Shown here: in pieces, positions 63,040 to 64,000 of the stretch
How the letters are laid out: the number at the start of each line of letters is the position of its first letter
How positions within the stretch are numbered: the first letter of the stretch is position 1
NCBI GenBank assembly: GCA_023846275.1
Contig: JAIUJO010000089.1
Location: 387,001-451,000 of the forward strand
Source: Vanilla planifolia
Lineage: Eukaryota; Streptophyta; Magnoliopsida; Asparagales; Orchidaceae
Length of the DNA: 64,000 nt
Direction: 5' to 3'
Notes under the pieces: generated by a model
Told to the model about the DNA's origin: nothing
Seen by the model: only the letters and a program-made list of their open reading frames with translations
Database searches by the model: none
Program-made: the position numbers and the translations under genes

Positions 63040-64000
63040 TTTATATTACAAGACATATCACAATTTCACAAAGAGATAATTTCTAAAGACATGTAAGATG
63101 ATTTTGAATATGATATTATGTATATTATCGTCTTGTACTTGACATAGTTTCATTGACTTTCAGTTAGAATAGTTATACATGTTTATAGTTTCAAATTAAT
63201 TTTTTTTGTAGCCTTATCTATTTTGACGTTAATATCTTCAACAGTGCTTCTATAATAGACTATTAGTATATGCATATAATAGGTGCAAGCAAAAGTGACA
63301 ACATCTTTATACTATTCTCCATTATCCTTGCCACCACTTACTATAATACATCATCATCGTCTCTCTTTCCACCTCCATGAACTTCAACAACCTTAAAATA
63401 AGTAAAGGGTTTAAGGTTTCACCAATATAGAAAGAAGAAGAGGATTTCGATATTAACTTTGCTTTTTAACATTGTTGAGGCGTATGAACCTACTTTTTTA
63501 CTACGGGGTACGTAAAAATACCTAAATGGCCAATTATAAAACTCAAGAAACTTTAATTAAGAATAACCCGAACACCAAAAAATATATGCATTTTTCCCAA
63601 ATTTAATTAATTCTAATAACAGTCTAAAAATTAGTAATTATGTACATACGTCAAAAAAATACTTAAAAACAACATTATTCTATTAAAAATACTTAATTAA
63701 AAGGTCACAAGCTAATTGCAATCCCTCAATATGTTGTCCTTAAATTTTATAACATTCCCCTCAACACATGTAACAAGCTCTACATCGATATAGAGGACTC
63801 ATTTAACCAAAGTACAAACTTCGCAAAGTAAAAGTACCTGATCCAAAAGTGAAGCAACAATATTTTTGTCTTCATCTAAAACAATATTGAGTTGGCTTGA
63901 TGCTTGATGCTTGTAGTATGTCACCTATGGCCACACAAAGTTGTCCTGTAAAAATTGCTACCAGTGAAACATAAAGGATTAATTAACTGGAATCTTCATC
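63040..64000. repeat. Duplication block C, copy 2 (runs off the right end)
   Basis: Direct copy of 7910-8874, still matching at the last base of the window. It is flanked on the left by the gypsy gag-protease remnant rather than by the sequence next to copy 1. Confidence 0.92.
63690..63910 (-). pseudogene. CTR9: CTR9/VIP6-like exon fragment, second copy
   Basis: Minus strand, exon with low end at 63838 reading QLNIVLDEDKNIVASLLDQ before a GTAC donor, the counterpart of the 8710-8830 exon. A second, weaker exon candidate near 63690-63760 (GQHIEGLQLACD after a TAA) is conserved with 8575-8640, including its stop. The frame just upstream of the QAS part is disrupted, as in copy 1. More of this fragment probably lies to the right of the window. 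Confidence 0.65.

Overview
This window is nuclear DNA of a flowering plant. It is very AT-rich, the genes have GT-AG introns, and Ty1/copia and Ty3/gypsy debris is present. The DUF4220/DUF594 membrane protein family seen here is most expanded in monocots, so a monocot is my best guess, held with low confidence. I found no gene that looks intact. The window is a graveyard of duplicated, degenerating genes embedded in retrotransposon remnants and tandem repeats. I saw no prokaryotic feature, CRISPR array, rRNA or tRNA.

The main architecture is a duplicated gene pair. One gene is a DUF4220-DUF594 gene on + and the other is an SDA1-like gene on -. The two face each other tail to tail. Copy 1 occupies 1-26015: DUF594 pseudogene 1168-3400, SDA1 last exons 4793-5183, SDA1 first exons 22081-25147. 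Copy 2 occupies 38093-55175: DUF594 pseudogene 39228-41459, SDA1 pseudogene 42849-54309. A third copy of only the DUF594 promoter and 5' leader lies at 56220-56640. Premature stops sit at the same codons in both DUF594 copies (1285 and 39345) and in both SDA1 copies (4820 and 42876). Both genes were therefore probably already broken when the pair duplicated.

Between the two SDA1 ends of copy 1, the middle SDA1 exons are missing. That space holds exon fragments of a CTR9/VIP6-like (PAF1 complex) gene at 5640-8830 on -, a long gene-free stretch, and a decayed Ty3/gypsy pol at 15600-20520. A second copy of part of the CTR9 fragment starts at 63040 and runs off the right end.

Between the two gene pairs lie a degenerate tandem array of about 0.42 kb units (26020-30700), two direct copies of an approximately 1.35 kb repeat (31880-33232 and 36092-37470) that bracket a truncated copia element (LTR, primer binding site and gag ORF), and a long (AT)n tract at 37483-37569. 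The right end (56640-64000) holds AT-rich repeats, one isolated unit of the tandem array (59820-60270), a gypsy chromovirus-type gag/protease remnant (61650-62900) and the second CTR9 fragment.

All gene identities come from reading translated fragments against family sequences I know. I ran no search, so exon borders and repeat borders are estimates unless a splice site is cited.
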